Shown here: positions 1 to 8,288 of the stretch, in pieces
Layout of the letters: every line of letters begins with the position of its first letter
Numbering within the stretch: the stretch's first letter is position 1
Source of the DNA: CAG-582 sp964636965
Lineage (GTDB): Bacteria > Bacillota_I > Bacilli_A > RF39 > UBA660
Reading direction: 5' to 3'
Length of the DNA stretch: 39,060 bases
Assembly (NCBI GenBank): GCA_964636965.1
Contig: CAZWST010000009.1
Location: 1 to 39,060 of the forward strand
Translations under genes and position numbers: made by a program
The notes under the pieces: generated by a model
Seen by the model: the letters and a program-made list of their open reading frames with translations, nothing else
What the model was told of the DNA's origin: nothing
Databases searched by the model: none

Positions 1-536
1 ACCCTTTCACAGACTGCCATAAAAGTTACACATGTCCCAGTTTTTTTTGATTCTCCAATATTCTTTAGAGGACTGGAAACTTCTCCACCATTTTTAAATC
101 TAATATTAGAAATTAATCCATCACGATAAATTGTTACATCCATCCATTTAGATAAGGCATTAACTACTGATGCACCAACACCATGAAGTCCGCCTGAAAC
201 TTTATAGTTACCTTCTTCAAATTTACCACCAGCATGTAAGACTGTATAAATTACTTCTGGAGCAGATTTACCTGACTCATGTTTACCAATAGGAACACCT
301 CTACCATTATCTGCTATAGTAATTGATCCATCTCCATTAAGTCTTATCTTAACAGTTGAGCCATAACCATTTATAATTTCATCAATACAGTTATCAATAA
401 TTTCCCATGCTAAATGATGAAGCCCTTTTTTGTCAGTTGAACCTATGTACATTCCAGGGCGCTTTCTTACAGCTTCAAGTCCTTCTAGAATCTTTATTGA
501 ATTTGCATCATATGCAGTTGTTTTTGCGTTTGCCAT
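1..536 (-). CDS. parE: DNA topoisomerase IV subunit B, N-terminal part (cut by window edge)
   Basis: The ATP-binding (GHKL) domain of a type IIA topoisomerase B subunit, which with ParC decatenates chromosomes. About 178 codons are present from ATG 534-536 to the left edge. Visible motifs are LEGLEAVRKRPGMYIGS near residue 17, the Bergerat-fold EIIDNCIDE, DNGRGVPIG, and HAGGKF followed by GGLHGVGASVVNALS. I prefer ParE to GyrB because GKSAPEVIYTVLHAGG and RFKNGGEV resemble ParE; GyrB stays possible. An RBS (GGTGAG) lies 6 nt before the ATG. The last five or six codons before the edge (after GTCVTFM) do not read like the expected family continuation, which may mean a contig-edge error. Confidence 0.85.
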   Translation of the reverse strand, partial: MANAKTTAYDANSIKILEGLEAVRKRPGMYIGSTDKKGLHHLAWEIIDNCIDEIINGYGSTVKIRLNGDGSITIADNGRGVPIGKHESGKSAPEVIYTVLHAGGKFEEGNYKVSGGLHGVGASVVNALSKWMDVTIYRDGLISNIRFKNGGEVSSPLKNIGESKKTGTCVTFMAVCER

Positions 537-566
537 AAAGTCTCACCTTAATAAAATTTATCATAA

Positions 567-596
567 ATAAAAAAAAAAGACAACAAAATGTGTCTT
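567..596 (-). terminator. Rho-independent terminator after the small acidic ORF
   Basis: A 6-bp stem (577-582 with 591-596, 8-nt loop) is followed on the minus strand by a run of about ten T. It overlaps the stop codon at 595-597 and lies between this gene and parE, so parE probably has its own promoter or is reached by read-through. Confidence 0.65.
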
Positions 597-780
597 ATAA
601 ATGTAAAGATTGGGTTTCTTCAAGTTTTTGTTGAAGCTCTTCAAGGCTTAATTTTTGAGTTCTTCCTTTAAGCATTTCTTCATACTCTTCCATAGCTTCT
701 TGGTGTTCCTTTTCTTCAGTATTTTCTAAGTCATCTGGATACTCTAAATATACTTTCTCAAACTCAACTATCTTTGTCAT
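595..780 (-). CDS. Small acidic protein, unknown function
   Basis: A 61-residue, Glu-rich, probably helical cytosolic protein with no recognised domain. It is likely a real gene: an AAGGA box sits 7 nt before the ATG, it starts 4 nt after the preceding membrane protein gene, and a terminator follows directly. Its C-terminal half (LSLEELQQKLEETQ) is amphipathic and could form a short coiled coil. It is probably co-transcribed with the 785-1579 gene. No function can be assigned. Confidence 0.6.
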   Translation of the reverse strand: MTKIVEFEKVYLEYPDDLENTEEKEHQEAMEEYEEMLKGRTQKLSLEELQQKLEETQSLHL

Positions 781-784
781 AATT

Positions 785-1579
785 TTATCCTTCTTTTTTG
801 CTACTCATTATATCCTTAATATAATCTTCAGCAGCTGTTATTATTTCTGATTCGATATCGCCAGTTGAGAATATATCATCTTGATTAAAATCTGGAAAAT
901 CAAATATTTCAGTTTTTTCACCAACATATTCTTTTGGCATATCGACTTTTACATCCTCATGTATTTCTCTATCGCTAGTTGGAGTAGAATTAAAAGCATT
1001 AGTTTCAACGCTACTTTCTTCTTTTTCTACCTCAATAACACTTTCTTCTTTTTCATTATTGTCTACTAATTTATCTTTTACTAAATCATTTCCACTTTCT
1101 TTAGATTTTGCTTCAGAAAAATCATCATCTAAAAAAATATCAGGCACTGGTGGAACAGATAAATCTCCATAGAAGACATTTTTAGTTAAATCTTCTTTAT
1201 CTTCACTTGTGAATCTTGCTTCATTAAAATTAGGTAAATCGATATCATAAATTATTTCTTTTTTATCATTTTCGATATTTATATAATCATTTGGTGTAGC
1301 AACTTCTTCGACGATTGCGATTTCAGTTCTTTCTGGTTCATCATCAGTTTGTTCTCTTTTAGTCTTTTGCATTTTAACATCATCATGTTCAAGTCCATCA
1401 AAAACAATTTTAATTTCGGCATTTTCATCTATTTTAATTCTTTTCTTTTCTCTTCTTTTTTGTTCTTCTTTCTTGTTGGAAAGAACAATCCACATAAAGA
1501 CGCTTACTAGCATTACTAGTAAAAGAATCAAAACTGGAAAAAATGCTTCACTCTCGATGAAGGTTTCAAAAGTTTTCAT
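785..1579 (-). CDS. Membrane-anchored acidic protein, unknown
   Basis: 264 residues. One N-terminal transmembrane segment (about residues 13-34, FFPVLILLLVMLVSVFMWIV) is followed by a Lys/Arg cluster (KKEEQKRREKKRIK), implying N-out/C-in topology. The remaining ~220 residues are acidic, low-complexity and probably disordered, with repeated short Asp/Phe-rich patches such as DLPNFNEARF and DFPDFNQDDIF. It is the first gene of a two-gene unit with a good promoter upstream (1604-1632). The layout recalls cytoplasmic scaffold proteins, but I recognise no family. Confidence 0.6.
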   Translation of the reverse strand: MKTFETFIESEAFFPVLILLLVMLVSVFMWIVLSNKKEEQKRREKKRIKIDENAEIKIVFDGLEHDDVKMQKTKREQTDDEPERTEIAIVEEVATPNDYINIENDKKEIIYDIDLPNFNEARFTSEDKEDLTKNVFYGDLSVPPVPDIFLDDDFSEAKSKESGNDLVKDKLVDNNEKEESVIEVEKEESSVETNAFNSTPTSDREIHEDVKVDMPKEYVGEKTEIFDFPDFNQDDIFSTGDIESEIITAAEDYIKDIMSSKKEG

Positions 1580-1603
1580 CCAACCGCCTCTATTCCTTAT
1601 TTA

Positions 1604-1632
1604 ATTCTATCACAAAATACAAGTATTAACAA
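1604..1632 (-). promoter_or_regulatory. Sigma-A type promoter of the acidic membrane protein gene
   Basis: On the minus strand the -35 TTGTTA (1627-1632) and -10 TAGAAT (1604-1609) are separated by 17 nt, about 25 nt upstream of the ATG at 1579. Four or five of six bases match consensus in each box. Confidence 0.55.
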
Positions 1633-1654
1633 CATAATTTTTTTAATCAACAAT

Positions 1655-1681
1655 AAAAACTCACATCATTTGTGAGTTTTT
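1655..1681 (-). terminator. Terminator of the pyr operon (possibly bidirectional)
   Basis: A perfect 11-bp stem (1655-1665 with 1671-1681) with a 5-nt loop whose outer pairs are A5/T5, so both strands end the hairpin in a T tract. It lies 8 nt beyond the pyrFE stop. Confidence 0.75.
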
Positions 1682-1688
1682 TGTATCT

Positions 1689-3233
1689 TTAATTTTTTCT
1701 TGCTAGTCTTTTCGCATTAATGCGTTCTTTTGCTAAATCACTCATCCAAGATTCATCTTTAGGATCATTTTTGTAAACCATAATCTTTCCAACATCCTCT
1801 GGTAAAATAATACCTGATGATGCTGCATACTCAGCAATCTTAGTTCCAGTTGTTAAAGCATGATATTCAATTCCTTCTTCGATTAGTTTAGTTGATTCAA
1901 CAAAGTCATTATCAACTATAGCTGCAATACCTAATACATCCATGTTAGCATCTTTTAATGGGCGAATGAATTCCAAAGAGCTTGCACCTGAAGTTATTAA
2001 ATCTTCTATTTGAACAACTTTAGTTCCTGGATCTTTTGGCCCTTCAATATTAGTACTTATTCCATGATCTTTTGCTTCTTTACGAACAAATCCAAATTTA
2101 AGTCCCAATCTTTCGGCTACTAATCCACCAAAAGCTATTGCAGACATAGGTGTTCCAAATATTGCTTCGGCAGTAGGATAATAAGTTCTTACTAAATCAG
2201 CTAAATAATCCATAATAATTCTTTGTTCTTTTGGATATTTATAAAGATCTCGATTATTCATATATATTGGAGCAGCTACACCACTTTTAAGTAAGAATGG
2301 ATCTTCAGTGTTTATAATAAATGATTTTGCATCTAATAGTTCTTGAGCAACAACATCTGATGGAGATTTAACTTTATCTTTTAAATCTTTTATATAGTTT
2401 TTAGCATTCTCGATTTCTTCTTCATCTTTAACAGTTTCTGTAAAATCACGTTTGCATCTGTTATAAGCTTCTATACTATCTTCTGCTTGTGTAATTGGAC
2501 GACCTACAACTATATAGTCAGAACCCATGATATTTGCACATGCTGGTGTTGCAATTCTTGTTTGATCATCTTTTTTAGCATCTGCAAAACGTATTCCTGG
2601 AGTAACTGTAATAAAGTCATCTCCACAAGCTTCTTTTACAGCAAGTATTTCTTGTGGTGAACATACTACTCCATCAAATCCAGATTCTTTACACAATTTA
2701 GCAAGGTTTACTACTTGTTCCATTGGAGTTTTATTAACACCAATTTCATTTCTTAGTTCTTCTTCACTCATAGAAGTTAAAACAGTTACACCAAGAAGTA
2801 TTGGTCTTTCACTTAATTTCTTTTGAATTGAGTCTTTTAAAGCTTCTGCTGTATATGAATGATCATCTTCTAAGTCTTTTAATTCTTCTTCATATTTATC
2901 ATAGATTTTATTAATTTCATCTACGACTCCCTTCATCATCTTAAATCCACCATCGGCATGAACATTAATCATATCAGCACCAGCAGTTGCAAGGACAGCT
3001 GCAGTTTTAGAAACTGTATTTGGAATATCTTTTAGTTTTAAATCTAAAAATACTTTATGACCTCTTGATTTAATAATTTGTACTGGGTTAAATCCTTGTA
3101 GTGCACCAGCATCAAATAGCTCCATTCCAACTTTACAATAAAAGTCTTTATCGGCTCCTTCCATTTTGTCTAAAAAAGCTTCTAACTTTTCTTTTGAATT
3201 AAAATCACATGCAATAATAACATTTTTACCCAT
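1689..3233 (-). CDS. pyrF-pyrE: Fused orotidine-5'-phosphate decarboxylase / orotate phosphoribosyltransferase
   Basis: A 514-residue bifunctional enzyme for the last two steps of UMP synthesis. The N-terminal half (about 1-275) is OMP decarboxylase with the catalytic DLKLKDIPNT motif, INVHADGG, and the phosphate-binding end SDYIVVGRPIT. After a charged linker (about 275-310) the C-terminal half is orotate phosphoribosyltransferase, with GTPMSAIAFGG and a PRPP-loop-like VVQIEDLITSGASS (usual form VEDVITTGGS). PyrF-PyrE is the reverse of the animal UMP synthase order (OPRT-ODC). The ATG shares one base with the pyrD stop (TAATG), and its AGGAGGTG RBS lies inside the pyrD end, indicating translational coupling. 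The PyrF part contains a Lys/Glu-rich insert around residues 110-140. Confidence 0.92.
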   Translation of the reverse strand: MGKNVIIACDFNSKEKLEAFLDKMEGADKDFYCKVGMELFDAGALQGFNPVQIIKSRGHKVFLDLKLKDIPNTVSKTAAVLATAGADMINVHADGGFKMMKGVVDEINKIYDKYEEELKDLEDDHSYTAEALKDSIQKKLSERPILLGVTVLTSMSEEELRNEIGVNKTPMEQVVNLAKLCKESGFDGVVCSPQEILAVKEACGDDFITVTPGIRFADAKKDDQTRIATPACANIMGSDYIVVGRPITQAEDSIEAYNRCKRDFTETVKDEEEIENAKNYIKDLKDKVKSPSDVVAQELLDAKSFIINTEDPFLLKSGVAAPIYMNNRDLYKYPKEQRIIMDYLADLVRTYYPTAEAIFGTPMSAIAFGGLVAERLGLKFGFVRKEAKDHGISTNIEGPKDPGTKVVQIEDLITSGASSLEFIRPLKDANMDVLGIAAIVDNDFVESTKLIEEGIEYHALTTGTKIAEYAASSGIILPEDVGKIMVYKNDPKDESWMSDLAKERINAKRLARKN

Positions 3234-4156
3234 TAATGAGCACCTCCTATAATTTGTTTTAGCGATTTTATTTTATTTTGTTCCATTACTTTAGGTAAGT
3301 CATCAATTATTTCAGAACAAGCATTTGGGTTAACTAGATTAGCAGTACCAATCTCAACAGCTGTTGCTCCTGCTAACATCATTTCAACTACTTTTTCAGC
3401 TGAGTCTATTCCACCAACACCAATAATCGGAACATCAACATTATCATAAACTTGATATACCATTCTTTCAGCAATTGGGAATACTGCTGGTCCTGAGCAA
3501 CCTCCCATAACTCTATTTAAAATAGGCTTCCTTGATTTTATATCAATTCTCATACCTTGTAATGTATTAATTAAAACTATACCATCAGCCCCACCTTCAC
3601 AACAAGCAACAGCAATATCAACAATATTTGTTACATTTGGTGTAAGCTTTATATAAACTGGTTTTGTAGTAACACTTTTAACTGCTTGTGTTACTTTTTT
3701 TACAACCTCTGGATCACTTCCAAAAGGTAATGATCCACCATGAACATTTGGACAACTAACATTTACTTCAATTATTCCAACGTTATCACATTTATCTATT
3801 AAAGCACAGTTATACATATAATCTTCTATAGAATTTCCACTTATATTTGCAATAACTTTTTTATGGAAAGTCTTTTTTAGTTCTGGTAGTATTACGTCTA
3901 CTACTTTATGAATTCCAGGATTTTCTAAACCTACTGAATTAATCATTCCTGAATCATATTCAGCTACTCTTGGAAGTGGGTTCCCATTTTGAGGGTTTCT
4001 AGTAGTTCCTTTAAAAGAGAATGTTCCAAGTTTATTAATATCATAAAATGCTTTAACATCATTACCATATCCAAAGCAGCCACTAGCTGGAATAACTGGA
4101 TTATCAAGTTCCCAACCACTTAAAATTACACTTGTATCAAAATCTTCTTTTCCCAT
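3233..4156 (-). CDS. pyrD: Dihydroorotate dehydrogenase B, catalytic subunit
   Basis: Class 1B DHODH: oxidises dihydroorotate to orotate with FMN, passing electrons to PyrK. Visible motifs are NPVIPASGCFGYG, NSVGLENPG, EVNVSCPNVHGG (Cys in the catalytic loop), IKLTPNV, and the FMN-phosphate site IIGVGGID...EMMLAGATAVEIGTA. I place the start at ATG 4154-4156 with an AGGTGG box 5 nt upstream; a GTG nine bases earlier (4165) is a weaker alternative that would overlap pyrK. It starts 2 nt after pyrK ends and overlaps pyrFE by one base. Confidence 0.93.
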   Translation of the reverse strand: MGKEDFDTSVILSGWELDNPVIPASGCFGYGNDVKAFYDINKLGTFSFKGTTRNPQNGNPLPRVAEYDSGMINSVGLENPGIHKVVDVILPELKKTFHKKVIANISGNSIEDYMYNCALIDKCDNVGIIEVNVSCPNVHGGSLPFGSDPEVVKKVTQAVKSVTTKPVYIKLTPNVTNIVDIAVACCEGGADGIVLINTLQGMRIDIKSRKPILNRVMGGCSGPAVFPIAERMVYQVYDNVDVPIIGVGGIDSAEKVVEMMLAGATAVEIGTANLVNPNACSEIIDDLPKVMEQNKIKSLKQIIGGAH

Positions 4157-4158
4157 AC

Positions 4159-4893
4159 TTACCACCTAATAGTACCTTTCTTAAGAACTGGTCCGTCTTT
4201 ACAAAGCGTTTTCATACCATCTGTTGTTTCCGTGCTACAACACTTACACATTCCAATTCCACAAGCCATACGTGATTCTAAGCTTAATTCTCCATCGGTT
4301 AATGATGCATCACTTACTGCTTTTAACATTGGCTTAGGTCCACAGGCATAAAAATAATCATAATCATTCTCATTTAGTTCTTCTAAGAGATTTGTAACAA
4401 GCACTCCTTCATCATCATAGGCAACATGTATATCATCTAATAATTTTTTAAACTTCCCTCTTAGAAATTCATCTTCTCCATTTTTAAAACCTAATAATAC
4501 TTTTGGAGTTTTCTTTCTTTTTTTTAGTTCCTTTATTAAATAAAATAAAGGAGCTGCACCCATTCCACCACCAATTACTAAAGGTTTTTCCGTATCAGCC
4601 TCAAGATTGAAACCATTACCTAAACCTGTTAGTAGTGTGAGTACATCCCCTTTATTCATTTGTGACATAATTTCTGTTCCTTTTCCAACAACACGATAAA
4701 CTAGAGTTAATTCATTATTAGCTTTATAATCTGTTACCGAGATTGGTCTTGGAAGTAATACTCCAGGAACACTTACATTAACAAATTGCCCTGGTAAAAT
4801 ATTATCTTCAACACCGGCAATAGTTAATCTATAAATGTTAGTGGCACTAATTTTTATGTTATCTGCTATTCTTGCATTTTCTATTCTTCTCAT
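4159..4893 (-). CDS. pyrK: Dihydroorotate dehydrogenase B, electron-transfer subunit
   Basis: A ferredoxin-reductase-like partner of PyrD that moves electrons from FMN to NAD+ through FAD and a [2Fe-2S] cluster. The FAD site is RPISVTDY (about residues 50-57), the NAD-binding stretch is VIGGGMGAAPLFYL, and the C-terminal cluster ligands are in CGIGMCKCC with a fourth Cys in TLCKDGPV. The start at 4893 is chosen because GGAGG lies 9 nt upstream; the upstream in-frame extension has no RBS and would cover the promoter. It is the first gene of pyrK-pyrD-pyrFE. Other UMP pathway genes are not in the window. Confidence 0.92.
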   Translation of the reverse strand: MRRIENARIADNIKISATNIYRLTIAGVEDNILPGQFVNVSVPGVLLPRPISVTDYKANNELTLVYRVVGKGTEIMSQMNKGDVLTLLTGLGNGFNLEADTEKPLVIGGGMGAAPLFYLIKELKKRKKTPKVLLGFKNGEDEFLRGKFKKLLDDIHVAYDDEGVLVTNLLEELNENDYDYFYACGPKPMLKAVSDASLTDGELSLESRMACGIGMCKCCSTETTDGMKTLCKDGPVLKKGTIRW

Positions 4894-4918
4894 TTCCCAT
4901 AACCTCCCTATAGTTTTT

Positions 4919-4947
4919 ATTATAGCACCCACATTTTTAATAAGCAA
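4919..4947 (-). promoter_or_regulatory. Promoter of the pyrK-pyrD-pyrFE operon
   Basis: On the minus strand, -35 TTGCTT (4942-4947) and a consensus -10 TATAAT (4919-4924) with a 17-nt spacer, 25 nt before the pyrK ATG. The leader is too short for a PyrR-type attenuator, and I see none. Confidence 0.7.
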
Positions 4948-4962
4948 TAAAAAATAGAACAC

Positions 4963-4988
4963 AAAAAAACATCAATTAAGATGTTTTA
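4963..4988 (-). terminator. Terminator after rseP
   Basis: An 8-bp stem (4966-4973 with 4980-4987) around a 6-nt loop, with a T tract on the minus strand. It overlaps the rseP stop codon. Confidence 0.65.
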
Positions 4989-6266
4989 AAATAATCTAAG
5001 AATATCTTGGCATGTTATTACTATCATTAAAAGCATTAATAGAATAAATCCAATCGAATGGAAAGCTGCTTCTACTTTTGGATTAACCTTTTTTCTAGTT
5101 ATAGCTTCTATTCCAACAAATAATACTCTTCCTCCATCAAAGGCTGGGAATGGTAAGATATTTATTACTCCTAAATTTACCGAAAGATAAGCTGCTAGAT
5201 AGATAATATTTGCAAGTCCAAATTTAGCAACTGTACCAACAACAGTATACATTCCTACTGGACCAGATAAAGCATCAAGTCCAATGCGGCCTGTTATAAG
5301 TGATGAGATAATCATTAACATCATTACAACAATATTACTAAATTTTCGGAACGCATATTTTATAGAAGGAATAAAACCTTTTAATTTTTCTGTTGGTGCT
5401 GATATACCAATCTTTTTACCAATTGTTACATCTTTTTCATTCCAATTATTATCTTTTAATATTTTTTCTTTTGTATTTTCTTCTGTTATTAAGATATTTT
5501 TATCTTCATAAGTAACATATTCATCTGGTACTAATTTATATGTTTCTTCTACACCATTTTCATGACGTATTACATATTCAATATAATCATTTTTATTTTT
5601 CATAGTTGTTACAACTGATAACTTATCCCAAGTATCAATCTTATAACCATTACATCCAACTACTTTATCTCCAGATTTTATTCCAGCACGATATGCAGGA
5701 GAATTTTCTTCAACTCCGCCAATAAAACTTCTTTGTTCAGTTGATCCCCAAATAAGTCCGATAACGAATAATAAAATAATTGCTGTAATAAAGTTCATTG
5801 TTACACCGGCTACAAGTATTATTACTCTTTGTAGTTTTGATTTATTACACATAAATTTTTCTTTTGGAAGTGATTCGTCATCTTCCCCTTCTTCACCAGC
5901 AAGTTGGCAGTAACCTCCAATTGGTAATGCTCTTAAAGTATATTCAGTAGGATCATTTTTTCTTTTAAATCCTAAGATTTTTGGACCCATACCTAAAGCA
6001 AATTCATAGATATGAACACCACATAATTTTCCTGTAATAAAGTGTCCAAACTCATGAACAAATATTAGAAGTGTTAAAATAAGTAATAAAACTACTATAT
6101 TCCAGACAATAGTGTTTGGAAAAAACACTAAAATAACTACAACTGCTATGATTATTCCAATTAATTCAATTAGACTAACTAAAGTAGATTGTTCTTTTTT
6201 TTCTGTTTTTTTAACTTCCTCTTTGACTTCTTCTTTTTTTATTTCTTTCTTTGCTGTTTTTGTCAT
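4986..6266 (-). CDS. rseP: Site-2 intramembrane zinc metalloprotease (RseP/RasP family)
   Basis: Cleaves membrane-anchored anti-sigma factors and signal-peptide remnants within the bilayer. The metal motif HEFGH is near residue 72 in the first hydrophobic region; a PDZ domain (about 180-260, ENSPAYRAGIKSGDKVVGCNG) and the second metal motif NILPFPAFDGG follow in the C-terminal membrane region. The ATG at 6264-6266 has GGAGG 7 nt upstream; a TTG one codon earlier is possible. An unusual 27-residue Lys/Glu-rich extension (KKEIKKEEVKEEVKKTEKK) precedes the first transmembrane helix. It follows cdsA by 13 nt, a common pairing in Firmicutes. Confidence 0.92.
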   Translation of the reverse strand: MTKTAKKEIKKEEVKEEVKKTEKKEQSTLVSLIELIGIIIAVVVILVFFPNTIVWNIVVLLLILTLLIFVHEFGHFITGKLCGVHIYEFALGMGPKILGFKRKNDPTEYTLRALPIGGYCQLAGEEGEDDESLPKEKFMCNKSKLQRVIILVAGVTMNFITAIILLFVIGLIWGSTEQRSFIGGVEENSPAYRAGIKSGDKVVGCNGYKIDTWDKLSVVTTMKNKNDYIEYVIRHENGVEETYKLVPDEYVTYEDKNILITEENTKEKILKDNNWNEKDVTIGKKIGISAPTEKLKGFIPSIKYAFRKFSNIVVMMLMIISSLITGRIGLDALSGPVGMYTVVGTVAKFGLANIIYLAAYLSVNLGVINILPFPAFDGGRVLFVGIEAITRKKVNPKVEAAFHSIGFILLMLLMIVITCQDILRLF

Positions 6267-6279
6267 CAAAAGACCTCCA

Positions 6280-7074
6280 TTACATAAATTTAATTAAAAA
6301 CATTAAAGCAATAAGTACAAATATTATACTATCAATTCTATCTAGTATTCCACCATGGCCAGGGATAAGATTAGAAAAATCTTTAATCTTGTTTTCTCTT
6401 TTTATTAAACTAAAGAATAAATCACCTATTTGATTTATAATAGTTAAAACAAATATACATATTACTGTAACTACTATATTACTTATTTCATTTGAAATAA
6501 ATGTCGAATAGTAGGTTGTTGCAATAATAGTTCCTAAAATACTTCCAAAAACACATCCTTCAATAGTCTTTGTTGGAGATATTTTAGTAAATGTATGTTT
6601 ACCAATTAGTTTACCACTTGCATAAGCACATGTATCAGTTGCAAATGATATAACAATTATGAAGATAAGCAAAAGCATTGATTCATGATAAACTGTTATA
6701 AATAAATTAAATACAGTTCCAAGGAAAATAGTTATAGCTGCCAAGTAAAAGGCATCATCAACATGATAGTTGTATTTAGTTAAAAATACCGTTGGAGCAA
6801 GGATAAGTAAAAATACAAGTGAAAGTGTTTCAAAACTTAATCCTAGAACAAATGAATGACCATCAACATTGATAAACATAAGTAAAAACATACATACAAG
6901 GCTAACTATCTTCATAAGGTTTGGTATTTGTTTATCCTTTTTTGCTCGCATTAATTCATAGAATGAAGCTAATGCGAGTAAAGAAATGGCTATATCAAAA
7001 ATGATTCCGCCTAGATATAAGACTAAAGCTACTATAGCGATTATTATTATACCGCTTATAAGTCTTTCTTTCAT
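6280..7074 (-). CDS. cdsA: Phosphatidate cytidylyltransferase
   Basis: Makes CDP-diacylglycerol from CTP and phosphatidic acid, the branch point of phospholipid synthesis. It is a polytopic membrane protein of 264 residues with about seven or eight hydrophobic helices. The C-terminal CdsA signature is intact: SLIKRENKIKDFSNLIPGHG followed by GILDRID. The ATG shares its first base position with the end of the upstream M23 peptidase gene (7074), so cdsA is probably read from the ftsE-ftsX unit. No isoprenyl synthase (uppS) gene, its frequent neighbour, is visible. Confidence 0.93.
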   Translation of the reverse strand: MKERLISGIIIIAIVALVLYLGGIIFDIAISLLALASFYELMRAKKDKQIPNLMKIVSLVCMFLLMFINVDGHSFVLGLSFETLSLVFLLILAPTVFLTKYNYHVDDAFYLAAITIFLGTVFNLFITVYHESMLLLIFIIVISFATDTCAYASGKLIGKHTFTKISPTKTIEGCVFGSILGTIIATTYYSTFISNEISNIVVTVICIFVLTIINQIGDLFFSLIKRENKIKDFSNLIPGHGGILDRIDSIIFVLIALMFLIKFM

Positions 7075-8288
7075 TATTTCACCTGGTTTCTAGAATTAAA
7101 ATACTTGCCTTTAGATGGAAATGGTATAAGGGATGCTGGGTTTATTGATCTTGCTTTCCATGTTGAACTGCTAGTATAGTCTGATCCATACCAACCTGAA
7201 CCAAGACCAAAGTGTAAGTGTGCACCTGTTGTACATGTGTCTCCGGTACCTCTTTGTCCACCTACTGTTCCAATCATAGTTGAATTTTTAACTACTTGTC
7301 CTAGTTTAACATTGATAGTATTTAAATGTAAATAGGATGTGGTATATTTTTTCCCATTTATATTGTGATATATATATACCTGATTTCCACCACAGGAAGA
7401 TTTATAAATTATTTTACCTACCATTCCATTAGCAGATGAGTAAACTGGTGTTCCAACTCTATTTCCACCAATATCTATTCCATTATGAAAAGTTTTTGGT
7501 TTTCCAGTTGTTGGGTGTGTTCGGTACCCCCAAACTGATGTAATTACTCCCCCATTAAGTGGCCTAATTAATTTTGTGTCACCTAAGGCACCAATACACT
7601 CTTGTAAGTTTTGGTTTTCTTTACACCCCATTTTTTCATAGGTTGTTATTAATTCTTGAGTTGATTTTATATCTTCTTCTGCAGATAATGAAATATCGAA
7701 GTAATCTTCTAATTCATCACTTAGGTTTTCAATATCATCTGCAAGAGACTTTATTTGATTATTTAAAGTTACTTCTCTTGCTGCTAAATCAACTTTTAGT
7801 TGGTTATTATATTCTATTTTTTCTTTCCATGATGTAATTCTTTCTTCTTGGTAGTTCATTATTTGTTCCATCACAGAATAACGATAAATTAAATCTTCAT
7901 AACTTGTTGCTTCAAAAATATATTCTAAGTAAATATTATCTCCGCTAGCAAGTTGATAGTTTTTAACTAATTTATCTAACTCTTCTTTTCCTGATGCTAT
8001 TTCTTTTTCAAGGCTTTCACTTTCCTTAATTGCATCATTTACCTTCCTTTGATTTTGTTCAATTTCTGATTGTTTATTTGATACATTGGCTTTAGCATTG
8101 TTTATTTCATTTTGAGTTTTCTTCTGATTTTTAACTGCATTTGATTTAGTGTTTTTATATGCTTGTAAATCTCTTCTTAATTCAGCTAATGTTTGAGCAT
8201 CACTCGCAGCATTAACTGTTACTACTGGAATTAATAATACTACAAGTACTGTGATAATATGGATATTCGTTAATAATCTTTTCATCAT
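7074..8288 (-). CDS. FtsEX-linked coiled-coil M23 peptidoglycan endopeptidase
   Basis: 404 residues: a signal peptide (1-27, cleavage after VNAA likely), a long coiled coil (about 28-235, Lys/Glu/Asn-rich heptads with SYEDLIYRYSVMEQIM), and a C-terminal LytM/M23 domain. Zinc and catalytic residues are present: H268 and D272 in HNGIDIGG, and H357-L-H359 in GAHLHFG. The order matches EnvC/PcsB-type partners controlled by FtsEX during cell division. Unlike EnvC, the active-site residues are intact, so it may cut the wall itself. The start overlaps the ftsX stop (ATGATGA), implying coupled translation. Confidence 0.88.
   Translation of the reverse strand: MMKRLLTNIHIITVLVVLLIPVVTVNAASDAQTLAELRRDLQAYKNTKSNAVKNQKKTQNEINNAKANVSNKQSEIEQNQRKVNDAIKESESLEKEIASGKEELDKLVKNYQLASGDNIYLEYIFEATSYEDLIYRYSVMEQIMNYQEERITSWKEKIEYNNQLKVDLAAREVTLNNQIKSLADDIENLSDELEDYFDISLSAEEDIKSTQELITTYEKMGCKENQNLQECIGALGDTKLIRPLNGGVITSVWGYRTHPTTGKPKTFHNGIDIGGNRVGTPVYSSANGMVGKIIYKSSCGGNQVYIYHNINGKKYTTSYLHLNTINVKLGQVVKNSTMIGTVGGQRGTGDTCTTGAHLHFGLGSGWYGSDYTSSSTWKARSINPASLIPFPSKGKYFNSRNQVK

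Noticed and set aside
8285..8287. Mycoplasma code (UGA as Trp)
   Set aside because: ftsX ends at TGA with an overlapping gene start, and Trp codons throughout are TGG.
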